A stretch of DNA of 64,000 nt from Microbulbifer elongatus (GTDB lineage Bacteria; Pseudomonadota; Gammaproteobacteria; Pseudomonadales; Cellvibrionaceae): contig NZ_CP088953.1 in NCBI RefSeq assembly GCF_021165935.1, forward strand, positions 1,523,501 through 1,587,500, in the 5' to 3' direction. The notes under the pieces were generated by a model, which was not told the DNA's origin, did no database searches, and was given only the letters and a program-made list of their open reading frames with translations. Made by a program: the position numbers and the translations under genes. The first letter of the stretch is position 1, and the number at the start of each line of letters is the position of its first letter. Below are positions 38,888-48,290 of this stretch, one piece after another.

Positions 38888-41800
38888 ATGAAATGGAATA
38901 ACAATATCAGCTTGCAATTGTCCTTCCGGTCAGCGAGTGCGGCTTTTCTGTTGACCCTGGCCACCAGTGCAACCGCTGCCCCAGGCGAGCTCTCTGATGT
39001 GCCGCTGTATACCCGCGGCTCGGCTGAGCCGAATATCATGTTTGTGCTCGATTCATCAGGTTCTATGGAAGAGCCTGTTTTTCCGCCGTCTCAATATGAT
39101 AAGGATGCAAGTTATGCGAGCTGTTCTAGTCCGCTCCCAAACGAAGATAGGCGGGGACGTGACTATGAGGTGGAGTTCAGAATTCGAGATGGTGGGATTA
39201 ATGAGGGTGTAGTTGAGTTCCGCTTGGAGAACTATGATTCTGGAGATGAGTGGCGTACCTGGGACTCAACGGATGACTGTTTTGATGATGGTGAAAACTA
39301 TCGTGCCTGGATTTATGCAGATGGTAATAGTAATGATCGAATGTACTATACGTCTGACTCCGACTCAGGAAAGTACCGGGAAGGTTCGGTAAGCGGGCAT
39401 TACTTAAACTGGTTTTTTTCCGAGGAAAATGAAAGCGGTGAGTATGTCGCGGCAAAGTTTTTAGATGCTGATGGGAACGCCTCTCGCGCGAAGGTGGATA
39501 TCAGGCGTACGGATGTTATGAAAACCGCTGCAATCGACTTGGTCAGTGATCTCAAGGATGTGCGAGTGGGGCTTATGGAGTTTAATGCCGGCGCGGGTAC
39601 GGGGAGGATGCTTGCTGGTCTGTCGAGTATTGAAGACTCTAGAGCTGATGTTGTCCAAAGTATTAAGGATATTCGAGCGAGTGGTGCTACTCCACTTGCA
39701 TTAAGTTATGCAAGTGTTGGGCGATATTTTGTATCCGGGTATGAAAGTAGGCCCCTTTCCATCGAAGGCGCGACACCAACGGGTTCAGAGCTTTTCAATC
39801 GAGAGCCAACTTGGAACGGGGTGGCGGAGCCGGGAGGATCAGTTGATAACGATGCAATTCAATATTACTGTCAGAAAAGCTTTATGGTCGGGCTGACGGA
39901 TGGTGAGCCGAATGAAAATGACAGTATTCTGAGTTCGATTTTGAAAGACTATGATGACACTTGTGGTGCAGCTGGTGGGCACTCATGCACTAGATCTGAA
40001 GTAGATGATGTTGTAAAGGCGCTCTACGATACGGATCTTCGCCCCGACCTCAAGCAGCCCGATGGGACACCGGTTAAGAACAACATTACCAGCTATATGA
40101 TTGGTTTCGCTCTTGATAGTACCGTACTTTCAAATGCGGGTGCGCTGGGCGGTGGTGGAGTGTACTCTGCGGACAATGCGGCTGAGCTTAAGGTTACCTT
40201 TAATCAGATTATCAGCAAGGTGCATGCAGTTGTTGGTAGCTCCAGCTCTGTTGCGTTCAACTCAACCTCACTGGAAGCGGACTCGGCCCTGTATGCGGCA
40301 AAATTTGATAGCGGTGACTGGAGCGGTGAACTCGCTGCACTGGAAATAGACAGTGATGGTGAAATCTCAGCAACCCCGGCTTGGGAAGCTAGCAGGATTC
40401 TTGATTCCACTGATCCTGGTGAGCGGCTGCTCCTCACATATAAGAACGGAACTGGTGGAGTTTTATTTACAACCACTGGTTTAGATTTTACCGGTACTGA
40501 TGGAAACACTGAGTTGGATCTAAGAATCAATACATCATCTGGTGTTGCAATCGAAGATGGACTGGCAGCGGATCGAGTCGATTACTTGCGTGGCGATCGG
40601 TCAAACGAAGGCAAAGCAACCGATGAGTTCCGGGAGCGCGGAAGTCGGCTTGGAGATATCGTCAACTCTACGCCGGTGTATGTGGGGGAATCTACCGCCA
40701 GCTGGGAGAATCGAGATTTTCCGGAGGCGAGTAGTTACGCCGCTTTCAAAACTGCAAGTGCAAACCGTACTCCGATGGTTTATGTCGGCGCGAATGATGG
40801 CTTCCTGCACGGATTTAATGCAAGCACGTCTGGATCTAATGCCGGTAAAGAGGTCATCGGATACATGCCGTCAGTACTTGCCAGTACAGAAGAGGAGCTG
40901 GGCCTGCATGCTTTAACCTCGCAAACTTATCTGCATAAGTTTTATGTTGATGGTACTCCTACCGTTGGGGATGCCTATATAGGTGGTGCGTGGAAAACCG
41001 TGCTTGTCGGAGGCCTTGGTGGCGGAGGAAAAGGTTACTTTGCGCTTGATGTAACCAATCCCTCGGCATTTGGCACGTCCACTGTTATGTGGGAATTTAC
41101 GGATAGCTCCAATCAAAACCTCGGTTACACTTATAGTCGGCCTCAGATAGGCCGTATGTCCAATGGCAAGTGGGCGGCTATATTTGGCAATGGCTACAAT
41201 AGCCATACTGGTGATGCAGGGGTGTTTATTGTTTATCTCGACGGCAGTGGGCATGAATATCTGTCTACAAGTACTGGCAGTGAGAATAATAAAAATGGCA
41301 TGTCCACACCGGCGATCGTCGATTCTGACCTGAACGGCACGATTGACCGTATTTACGCGGGAGACCTACGGGGAAATATGTGGGCGTTCGATGTTGAGAC
41401 CACGGGGGCCTGGAGTGTCGAGAATAGTGCAGGTACAGCCACGCCGCTGTTTAGTATTCCCGGTCAACCTATAACCGGTGCGCCCCTGGTCGCAAGAAAT
41501 ACCGCCAATGAGAGTGGGGCTTCCCCAAACGTGATAGTTACCTTCGGAACCGGGCAGTACCTGACGGATACAGATACAGCGGATACCGCTGCTGGAGGAT
41601 TCTATGCAGTTTCTGATAATGGCACTTATGGTCTGACTACAAGTAATCTTGAGCCGCGAACAATTGGAACCAAGTTGATCACACAGGCTACTGGAGGTGT
41701 CCAGTCGCACCGTACGCTTAGTGGTAATGAGTTGGATTGGGATAACAAGTCAGGTTGGTATATTCCGCTCCTTTCAGGAACCACGCCAGATGGTGGTGAA

Positions 41801-42160
41801 CGAGTAGTTACCCGCCCGGATCTTTTACGTAACGTGTTGTTTTTCAATACACTTATCCCGACTGGACAAGTCTGTGCTGCCGGTGGCTATGGCTGGCTGA
41901 TGTCGGTAGATATTCGCACCGGGCTCGCGCCGACAGATTTCGCAGTTTATGACGCGAATGGAGACGGCACGATTGATAGCTCTGATATGGGTGTGGTGGC
42001 CGAAATGGAAGATGAAGGAATACCTAACAAGCCTGGTTTTGTGGGCGGAAAGCGCCAGTACACTTCCACCAGTGCCGGTACAATCAATGATCGCGATATC
42101 AACGTTGGAGGGGGTGAGCGTGAGGGGCGATTGTCCTGGGAAGAGATGACGCCTGATTGA
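38888..42160 (+). CDS. pilY1: Type IV pilus tip adhesin/assembly protein PilY1
   Basis: 1090 residues. A signal peptide occupies about 1-31. An N-terminal von Willebrand A-like region carries the MIDAS start VLDSSGSMEE (about 54-63) and a later LTDGEPNEND. The C-terminal half (about 560-1060) is the PilC/PilY1 beta-propeller (MVYVGANDGFLHGFNAS, VLVGGLGGGGKGYFALDV). Two calcium-type loops are visible, DSDLNGTIDRIYAGD and DANGDGTIDSSD. It acts at the pilus tip in adhesion, surface sensing and control of retraction. The gene is visibly AT-richer than the flanking housekeeping genes. No pilY2 is present downstream. Confidence 0.93.
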   Translation: MKWNNNISLQLSFRSASAAFLLTLATSATAAPGELSDVPLYTRGSAEPNIMFVLDSSGSMEEPVFPPSQYDKDASYASCSSPLPNEDRRGRDYEVEFRIRDGGINEGVVEFRLENYDSGDEWRTWDSTDDCFDDGENYRAWIYADGNSNDRMYYTSDSDSGKYREGSVSGHYLNWFFSEENESGEYVAAKFLDADGNASRAKVDIRRTDVMKTAAIDLVSDLKDVRVGLMEFNAGAGTGRMLAGLSSIEDSRADVVQSIKDIRASGATPLALSYASVGRYFVSGYESRPLSIEGATPTGSELFNREPTWNGVAEPGGSVDNDAIQYYCQKSFMVGLTDGEPNENDSILSSILKDYDDTCGAAGGHSCTRSEVDDVVKALYDTDLRPDLKQPDGTPVKNNITSYMIGFALDSTVLSNAGALGGGGVYSADNAAELKVTFNQIISKVHAVVGSSSSVAFNSTSLEADSALYAAKFDSGDWSGELAALEIDSDGEISATPAWEASRILDSTDPGERLLLTYKNGTGGVLFTTTGLDFTGTDGNTELDLRINTSSGVAIEDGLAADRVDYLRGDRSNEGKATDEFRERGSRLGDIVNSTPVYVGESTASWENRDFPEASSYAAFKTASANRTPMVYVGANDGFLHGFNASTSGSNAGKEVIGYMPSVLASTEEELGLHALTSQTYLHKFYVDGTPTVGDAYIGGAWKTVLVGGLGGGGKGYFALDVTNPSAFGTSTVMWEFTDSSNQNLGYTYSRPQIGRMSNGKWAAIFGNGYNSHTGDAGVFIVYLDGSGHEYLSTSTGSENNKNGMSTPAIVDSDLNGTIDRIYAGDLRGNMWAFDVETTGAWSVENSAGTATPLFSIPGQPITGAPLVARNTANESGASPNVIVTFGTGQYLTDTDTADTAAGGFYAVSDNGTYGLTTSNLEPRTIGTKLITQATGGVQSHRTLSGNELDWDNKSGWYIPLLSGTTPDGGERVVTRPDLLRNVLFFNTLIPTGQVCAAGGYGWLMSVDIRTGLAPTDFAVYDANGDGTIDSSDMGVVAEMEDEGIPNKPGFVGGKRQYTSTSAGTINDRDINVGGGEREGRLSWEEMTPD

Positions 42161-42198
42161 TGACTGAATTAACGCGGTAAAATAACTTGGGTGCAAGT

Positions 42199-42645
42199 AT
42201 GAAAAAGCAGCAGGGATTTTCATTAATTGAGCTGATGATTGTAGTGGCTATTATTGGCATTCTCGCGGGAATTGCCTGGCCGTCATATCAGGACCATGTA
42301 AAATCTTCACGTCGGGCCGATGCCCAGGGTGCATTAATGGGGCTGGCGCAGGCCATGGAACAGTACTTTACTGAAAACGGTACTTACACCGGTGCCGCTG
42401 ATGGAAGTAATGTACCGCAAATTTTCGCGACTGAAGCGCCATTGGACGGAGGTACCAAATTTTACGATCTGCGCGTGATCGTTGCCAACGATGGTGGATC
42501 TTATGATCTCCAGGCACAAGCAAAGGGCGCCCAGGCCGATGACGGCAATCTGTTGTTACGGTCTACAGGTGAAAAAGGCTGGGACCGAGGTGATGACGGC
42601 ACATTTTCCGCAGGGGATATGTGCTGGAGTAAATCCTGTAGCTAA
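42199..42645 (+). CDS. pilE: Type IV pilin PilE (minor)
   Basis: 148 residues from the ATG at 42199; a TTG at 42187 would add four residues and is less likely. The leader MKKQQG and mature FSLIELMIVVAIIGILAGIAWPSYQDHV are classic. The domain has a C-terminal Cys pair (MCWSKSCS), the usual pilin disulfide loop though very short. In this operon position PilE is a minor pilin that joins the tip complex to the major pilin. It converges on fimT with no bases between the two stop codons. Confidence 0.88.
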   Translation: MKKQQGFSLIELMIVVAIIGILAGIAWPSYQDHVKSSRRADAQGALMGLAQAMEQYFTENGTYTGAADGSNVPQIFATEAPLDGGTKFYDLRVIVANDGGSYDLQAQAKGAQADDGNLLLRSTGEKGWDRGDDGTFSAGDMCWSKSCS

Positions 42646-43218
42646 TCAGTTTGAGGCAGTGGAGCAGCTGAGGTTATCGCCGCTCCCTGTTTCTCGCACA
42701 CCGTCGCCGTCCCTGTCTTTGCCAAAATAAGGACGACCAATTACGTTCAGTACAATTGTCCAGCCAATTTTCTCATCTCTATTCGGTGGACAGTACGCAA
42801 AGTGTCCGCTCTGTGCAGGGGTGGTACCATTTGGGCGGAAGGTAATATATCCAAGGTTGTTGAAGGCTCGCCAGTTGAGTGTTCCGCCGGCTTCTGCACC
42901 CGAGAATGTTCTCTCAACCATTTCATCCGCGTCTTTTTCGCCATCTGCATCAGAGTCGGCGAACAACATTGCTCCCAAGGCCCAGTCGTTACCACAGTTG
43001 CTATCTGCACCTATTGGGCAGAGGGTGTATCTCTGTTGTTCACTGTAGGCCTTAACCCGCATAAATATCAGCAGGTCGAACAGTTCCTGGGCTTTTGACT
43101 CACTGCGGTAACGGCGCACGAGCTCTGACATGGAGGGGGCTGCGAGGGAAATAGCGATAGCGAGAATCGCAATTCCGACAATCAATTCTATCAGGGTGAA
43201 ACCCGGTTGACGCTGCAC
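42646..43218 (-). CDS. fimT: FimT/GspH-type pseudopilin
   Basis: 190 residues from a GTG at 43218 with GAGGA upstream. The leader MQRQPG and mature FTLIELIVGIAILAIAISLAAPSM are those of a prepilin. The GspH domain follows (ELFDLLIFMRVKAYSEQQRYTLCPIG, GYITFRPNGT). In several bacteria FimT-type minor pilins bind DNA for uptake. Arginine-rich C-terminal features linked to that are not obvious here, so the role is open. It is a single gene read against pilE, with its own promoter. Confidence 0.82.
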   Translation of the reverse strand: MQRQPGFTLIELIVGIAILAIAISLAAPSMSELVRRYRSESKAQELFDLLIFMRVKAYSEQQRYTLCPIGADSNCGNDWALGAMLFADSDADGEKDADEMVERTFSGAEAGGTLNWRAFNNLGYITFRPNGTTPAQSGHFAYCPPNRDEKIGWTIVLNVIGRPYFGKDRDGDGVRETGSGDNLSCSTASN

Positions 43219-43249
43219 GGTATGGATTCCTCATCCTTGAGTTCACCTC

Positions 43250-43277
43250 AGCATAACAAGGATTTTCAAGAAACCAA
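43250..43277 (-). promoter_or_regulatory. Promoter of fimT
   Basis: Minus strand: TTGGTT (43277-43272), 16 nt, TATGCT (43255-43250), with TG at 43258-43257 giving an extended -10. The start codon lies about 32 nt past the -10. Confidence 0.5.
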
Positions 43278-43318
43278 TCACAGGCCATTACAGTACGATC
43301 GTGCAGGTTTTGGCGCGC

Positions 43319-44728
43319 TCAATCTTCCATATTTAATTTTTTTAGCCGATATCTCAGCGACCGAAAGCTGATGCCCAGCTTCTCCGCCGCGGCGGTTTTG
43401 TTCCAGCGGGTTTCGTTTAGTGCTGCTTCGATGGCATCGCGCTCAATGGTCTGAAGGAAGTCATCCAGTGTTTCGCAGTCGGCAGTCTCAAACTGGCCGG
43501 GATAGATCGGCTGTATCACCCCTGAGGTCGTCGAAGCGGACAGTTCGAAGTGTTCTGTGGTTTCTTCGGGTTCCGGCACCGGCGGTTCACTGGTCAGGTC
43601 CAGATCTGTGGCGTGGACGGTATTGGATTCGCAGCGCGCCAGCGCTTTTTCCAGGATGTTCTCCAGCTGCCGCAGGTTGCCGGGGAAGGAGTACTCCTGT
43701 AATGCGGCTATGGCGTCCTGTCCCGCTCTGGGTGGATTGCCCGGTGCATGCTCGGTAAGCCGACGCAGCAGAAAGCGGGCCAGTAGTGGAATGTCTTCCT
43801 TGCGGTCCCGGAGAGAGGGCATGATCATTTCTACAACGTTGATCCGAAAATACAGGTCACTGCGAAATTCACCGCGCCGCGTTTCGTTGGCGAGGCTTTT
43901 GCGGCTACTGCTGATCAGCCGAATGTTGAGTGGCTGAGATGCCGCCCCGCCAACGGGCTGGAAACGCTTATCTTCAATGACCTGGAGGAGCTTCACCTGG
44001 ATCTCTTTGGGAAGTGCGGTAACTTCGTCGAGAAACAGGGTGCCTCCATTGGCGGATTGCAGTAGCCCCTGCACGTCTCTGCCGGCGGACTCGTCACCAA
44101 ATAGCAGCTGTTCAAAAAATTCCGCAGGGATACTGGAGCAGTGAACCGGGACGAAAGGGCCTTCCGCACGGGGTCCCAGTTCGTGGATACAGCGCGCCGC
44201 CAACTCTTTACCTGCGCCGTGTTCGCCGCGCAGGTGCACCGGGGCATCACTGCGTGCTGCTCTGCTGAGGGCTTCGCGCAGGGCCTGGATTGTGGTGGAT
44301 TGCCCCTGTAGTAGTGGTGGAAATTCCTGTTTTTGCAGGATGCGGTCTTCCCCCAGTCGCAAGGCCAGCTGCACCAGAGACCGCAGGCGTTCAAGGTTGA
44401 CCGGCTTGCTTACAAAGTCGAAAGCGCCGAGCTTCAGTGCCGCAATCGCGGTGTCCATATTGCCGTGTGCGGTTATGACTGCCACTGGGAATGCCTGGTC
44501 GAATGGACGGTCCTGGATGGCTTCTACCAGATCCAGACCATCGCCATCGGGGAGGCGCATATCGGTCAGGCAGAAGTCGTACTGCTTCTCCTGCAGGCGG
44601 CGGCGGGCTTCGGCTACTGACATGGCGATATCCGTACGGATGTTCATGCGCTGCAGCGTCATGGAGATCAATTCACAGATATCTGGTTCGTCATCCACAA
44701 CCAGTGCGATAGGTTGACGGTCGGTCAT
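43319..44728 (-). CDS. pilR: PilR-like response regulator lacking the GAFTGA loop
   Basis: 469 residues. The receiver domain (about 6-120) has D56 in CLTDMRLPDGDGLD. The AAA+ domain has Walker A GEHGAGKE (168-175) and Walker B GGTLFLDE (228-235), with an arginine-finger region FRSDLYFRINV. Between LFG (209-211) and QSANGG the family normally has the GAFTGA loop that grips sigma-54. Here only about a dozen residues (DESAGRDVQGLL) occur and the loop is missing. The Fis-type HTH at the C-terminus (NETRWNKTAAAEKLGISFRSLRYRL) is typical of PilR. In PilR systems it activates pilin genes. Without the loop, sigma-54 activation is doubtful. Encoded 39 nt after pilS. Confidence 0.87.
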   Translation of the reverse strand: MTDRQPIALVVDDEPDICELISMTLQRMNIRTDIAMSVAEARRRLQEKQYDFCLTDMRLPDGDGLDLVEAIQDRPFDQAFPVAVITAHGNMDTAIAALKLGAFDFVSKPVNLERLRSLVQLALRLGEDRILQKQEFPPLLQGQSTTIQALREALSRAARSDAPVHLRGEHGAGKELAARCIHELGPRAEGPFVPVHCSSIPAEFFEQLLFGDESAGRDVQGLLQSANGGTLFLDEVTALPKEIQVKLLQVIEDKRFQPVGGAASQPLNIRLISSSRKSLANETRRGEFRSDLYFRINVVEMIMPSLRDRKEDIPLLARFLLRRLTEHAPGNPPRAGQDAIAALQEYSFPGNLRQLENILEKALARCESNTVHATDLDLTSEPPVPEPEETTEHFELSASTTSGVIQPIYPGQFETADCETLDDFLQTIERDAIEAALNETRWNKTAAAEKLGISFRSLRYRLKKLNMED

Positions 44729-44767
44729 ATTCTTCAGTGTTATTATCGATCGACGATGAATCGGCGA

Positions 44768-46420
44768 TTAAAAAATCTGTTCAGCGTTCGCGAACTCGAT
44801 GCGAAAGCAGCTGCGGGACTGTTGATCTCGGCAGTAATACAGGTTCGCTCGGGTAGATTCGCATAATTCCTTGGCAATATACAGGCCCAGACCGGCGCCG
44901 GTGGCCTCGGTTGTGAAAAAGGGCTCAAAGATTTTGTCTTTGTGGTCATCGTCCACCCCGGGGCCAATGTCGACAAAGTCGAGCTGGGCGCGCTCCCGTT
45001 GCGGGTGCAGGCGCACGATCAATTCGGCGTAGTAGAGACCGGTTGCGCTGTGAGAGTGTCGCACGGCGTTATTACACAAATTGGTGGCGACCTGTGCCAT
45101 TTGATTCGGATCGAAGCGCGCGTACACCGGCGTCTCCGGGCTACGGACAATAATTCTGTACTGGGTGTTCGTTTCCCGCTGGTAATCACTGAGAAACAGC
45201 TTGACCCACTGGCACAAGTCAAGGCGCTGGGTTTTTGGGGGTTGCCGCCGGGAAAGTTGCATCACATTTTCGATGATCTGATTGACACGTCGGCTGTGTC
45301 TGCCAATGATCTCTGTCAATTTGCGGTCATCATCAGAAATGGATGTGGATTCGCCAAGCAGCTCCGCGGCATGGCTGATGGCGCTGAGTGGGTTGCGCAC
45401 CTCGTGGGCAATCGATCCGGTGAGGCGACCGAGGGAGGCGAGTTTCAGTTGCTGGGCCTGCTGAGTTAGCTTGCGATGGTCTTCAAGAAAAATCAGACTG
45501 CTATCGCTGACTTCATTTCCCAGTGCGGTAATGCTCGCACGGATTTCATTGTGCCCGCCGCCTTGAAGAATACCGCTCGATGTTTCCGGTTGCCGTTTTA
45601 GAGCGTCCAGATTGCGCTGCAGCGCTTCACTGAGCTTTCCGTCTTCTAATTGTTGCTGGCCGAGTAATTGCTGGGCGGCTCGGTTGATCAGTTCCGCCTC
45701 ACCCCGTCCATTTAATACCATAACGCCGGTACGCATCTGCGCGACAATCTGTTGGGTCAGTCTCTGCAGTCTGATTGACTGTCGGCGTTCCTGCTCGGCT
45801 TTTTCATTGGCCAGGCGGATATGTGCGGACAGGTACTGCAGGGCGGTAACACAGGTGAACAGCAGGATTCCGAGGCTGCCGGCAGAAACGATGTCCTGGG
45901 TGTCTGCCTGTCCATACAGGATGCCAATCAGCTGCTGGACGATGACCGCGATACTGGTGATGGCGGCGAGGAAAGCGCCCATCCGCCGACTGAGGAGCAG
46001 TGAACCCACCGCGCAGGTGGTCAACAGCAGATAGCCAACACCGGAGTCCAGTCCGCCGCTGGCCTGGATCAGCAACAGGAACACGACAATATCGCAGCTC
46101 AGAATACTGCCTATGCGCAGTGGTGTGGTGCGAAAGCCGCTGGGGTACAGAAACATCAACCAGGCCACATTGAGCACCGCATAAGTGATCGATGTATTCA
46201 GGTAAAGCGCGGGTAGCAGCGTGCCGACCGTGCCGCGGCTCAGACCGGACGCAAAGAGTCCGAGCAGTACCAACCCAATGGCCACCCGATACCAGGCGTA
46301 AATTTTCAGCAGATCCCGCTGCCGTAGGCTCCATTGCCGAGCGCTCATGGCCCCCGCGGGGGCCGGCGGAAGAGTGGGTTGGCTGCTTGTATGTGGTGTG
46401 GAGAGTGGCTGACTGCTCAC
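44768..46420 (-). CDS. pilS: Sensor histidine kinase PilS
   Basis: 550 residues starting at a GTG; an ATG 24 codons in is possible. Six hydrophobic segments (about 40-215) are followed by a PAS-like region and HisKA with SIAHEVRNPLSAISHAAELL (phospho-His in HEVRNP). The HATPase_c domain has NLCNNAVRHS, DIGPGVDDDHKDKIFEPFFTT and GAGLGLYIAKEL. PilS senses PilA level in the membrane and phosphorylates PilR in Pseudomonas. Here it lies directly upstream of the pilR-like gene and divergent from nadE. Family membership is firm; the signal is inferred. Confidence 0.92.
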   Translation of the reverse strand: MSSQPLSTPHTSSQPTLPPAPAGAMSARQWSLRQRDLLKIYAWYRVAIGLVLLGLFASGLSRGTVGTLLPALYLNTSITYAVLNVAWLMFLYPSGFRTTPLRIGSILSCDIVVFLLLIQASGGLDSGVGYLLLTTCAVGSLLLSRRMGAFLAAITSIAVIVQQLIGILYGQADTQDIVSAGSLGILLFTCVTALQYLSAHIRLANEKAEQERRQSIRLQRLTQQIVAQMRTGVMVLNGRGEAELINRAAQQLLGQQQLEDGKLSEALQRNLDALKRQPETSSGILQGGGHNEIRASITALGNEVSDSSLIFLEDHRKLTQQAQQLKLASLGRLTGSIAHEVRNPLSAISHAAELLGESTSISDDDRKLTEIIGRHSRRVNQIIENVMQLSRRQPPKTQRLDLCQWVKLFLSDYQRETNTQYRIIVRSPETPVYARFDPNQMAQVATNLCNNAVRHSHSATGLYYAELIVRLHPQRERAQLDFVDIGPGVDDDHKDKIFEPFFTTEATGAGLGLYIAKELCESTRANLYYCRDQQSRSCFRIEFANAEQIF

Positions 46421-46478
46421 TTTTTATTCTCAATAAGGGCGAAGTAACGACGCATGGGGGCCCAAACCCCGGCAGATA

Positions 46479-46506
46479 TTGTGTGCTCAGGCTGCGCGGC
46501 TACAAT
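46479..46506 (+). promoter_or_regulatory. Promoter of nadE
   Basis: TTGTGT (46479-46484), 16 nt, TACAAT (46501-46506). The -10 is one base off consensus. The start codon is 28 nt downstream. Confidence 0.45.
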
Positions 46507-46534
46507 AGCCGCCTCAGTTTAACGGGGTAACAAG

Positions 46535-48163
46535 ATGTCTACTTTGCAGCTAGTGCTGGCGCAAATCAATCTACTGGTGGGGGATATTCCCGGCAATACC
46601 GACCAGGTGGTCGAGGTCGCCCGTCGGGCACACCGCGAGCACGGCGCGGACCTGGTGCTGTTTCCGGAGCTGACACTGTGTGGCTACCCACCGGAAGACC
46701 TGTTGCTGCGCCCGAGCATGCAAAAGCGTATTGATGATGCGCTAAACAGACTGCTGAGTGCCGAATTGCCCTGCGCAGTACTGGTGGGCTACCCAAGGGT
46801 GGTGGCTGGTGCAGTACTGAATATGGCCGGGCTGATTCAGGATGGTGAACTGGTGGCCGAGTATGCCAAACAGAAACTGCCCAATTACCAGGTGTTTGAT
46901 GAGTTGCGCTATTTCATTCCCGGCGATCAGCCCTGTGTGGTTGATCTCAAGGGCGTGCCCACCGCAATCACCATCTGTGAGGATATCTGGCACCCGGAAC
47001 CCGTAGCGCAGGCGGAGCGTGCCGGCGCCAGATTGATGCTGAATATCAATGCTTCCCCCTTCCACCGCGGTAAGGCGCAGGAGCGCCTTGCCTTACTGGG
47101 TCGACAGGCGCAGGCGGGGAATATGCCAATTGTTTACGTCAACTCGGTTGGCGGACAGGACGAACTGGTATTCGACGGGGGCTCTTTTGCCGTGGACAAA
47201 GACGGCAGTCTGCGCGGCCGTGCGCCGGAGTTTGTCGAGAGCCTGCTGCCGGTCACCGTGCGCACCGATGGTGGCGAGGTGACCGTTGCCCCAGGTAACG
47301 ACGCCGGGCCACTGGAAGATCTGGCGTCCGTTTACCAGGCGCTGGTACTCGGCGTGCGGGACTATGTGAACAAGAACGGTTTTAAAGGTGTGGTGCTGGG
47401 GCTATCCGGAGGGATCGACTCCGCCCTGACCCTGGCGGTCGCCGTAGACGCCCTGGGTCCGGACCGGGTGGAAGCGGTGATGATGCCGTTCCGGTATACC
47501 TCGGATCTGTCCAAGAACGACGCGGCAGATCAGGCAAAACGTCTCGGTATTCACTACCGGGTGATTGGCATCGAGGGTATTTTCGATGCGGCCATGGACG
47601 CGCTGGCCAAAGAGTTTGAGGGCAGCGAGCGGGATACCACCGAAGAAAACCTCCAGGCCCGCGCCCGCGGCATGCTGCTGATGGCCATTTCCAACAAAAA
47701 GGGCTACATGGTGTTGACCACGGGTAACAAGAGCGAAATGGCGGTGGGCTACGCCACCCTTTATGGCGATATGGTGGGAGGCTACAACGCCCTGAAGGAC
47801 GTACCCAAGATTCTGGTGTACGCACTGTCCCGCTACCGCAATACCGTATCCGAGGTGATTCCGGAAACGGTGATCACCCGCGAACCCAGTGCGGAGCTGG
47901 CGCCAGATCAGGTGGATTCCGACAGCCTGCCTCCCTATGAGATTCTGGACGAGATTCTCCGACTCTATATCGACCTCGACCACAGCGCTGCGGCGATTAT
48001 TGCCAAGGGCTTCGATGAAGCGACGGTGATGCGCGTGGTGCGTCTGGTCGACCGCAACGAATACAAGCGCCGTCAGGCGGCGGTTGGTGTGCGCATCTCG
48101 GAGCGGGGCTTCGGCCGCGACCGGCGCTATCCGATTACCAACGGCTGGAAGGCCGGCGAGTAA
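46535..48163 (+). CDS. nadE: Glutamine-dependent NAD+ synthetase
   Basis: 542 residues, two domains. The N-terminal nitrilase-type glutaminase (about 1-250) has the triad Glu in FPELTLCGYPPEDLLLR, Lys in QKLPNYQVFDE and Cys in TICEDIWHPEP. The C-terminal synthetase (about 275-540) has the PP-loop LGLSGGIDSALTLAV. It makes NAD+ from nicotinic acid adenine dinucleotide using glutamine as nitrogen source. A single gene, divergent from pilSR, ending at a strong terminator. Confidence 0.96.
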   Translation: MSTLQLVLAQINLLVGDIPGNTDQVVEVARRAHREHGADLVLFPELTLCGYPPEDLLLRPSMQKRIDDALNRLLSAELPCAVLVGYPRVVAGAVLNMAGLIQDGELVAEYAKQKLPNYQVFDELRYFIPGDQPCVVDLKGVPTAITICEDIWHPEPVAQAERAGARLMLNINASPFHRGKAQERLALLGRQAQAGNMPIVYVNSVGGQDELVFDGGSFAVDKDGSLRGRAPEFVESLLPVTVRTDGGEVTVAPGNDAGPLEDLASVYQALVLGVRDYVNKNGFKGVVLGLSGGIDSALTLAVAVDALGPDRVEAVMMPFRYTSDLSKNDAADQAKRLGIHYRVIGIEGIFDAAMDALAKEFEGSERDTTEENLQARARGMLLMAISNKKGYMVLTTGNKSEMAVGYATLYGDMVGGYNALKDVPKILVYALSRYRNTVSEVIPETVITREPSAELAPDQVDSDSLPPYEILDEILRLYIDLDHSAAAIIAKGFDEATVMRVVRLVDRNEYKRRQAAVGVRISERGFGRDRRYPITNGWKAGE

Positions 48164-48233
48164 GCCCCTGAGCAGGAGCCTGTCCTGCAGGCGAGTCAGG
48201 CCACCAGACTACCCATCTGCCGTATACAGGCAC

Positions 48234-48270
48234 AAAAAAGCCCCCGTTACCTGAGTAGCGGGGGCTTTTC
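48234..48270. terminator. Bidirectional terminator between nadE and bamD
   Basis: AAAAAAGCCCCCG and CGGGGGCTTTT flank a smaller inner stem (TTAC/GTAG). T-run and A-run sit on either side, so it serves both nadE and the minus-strand bamD. Confidence 0.9.
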
Positions 48271-48290
48271 GTTGGGCCGTAGACACCAGG

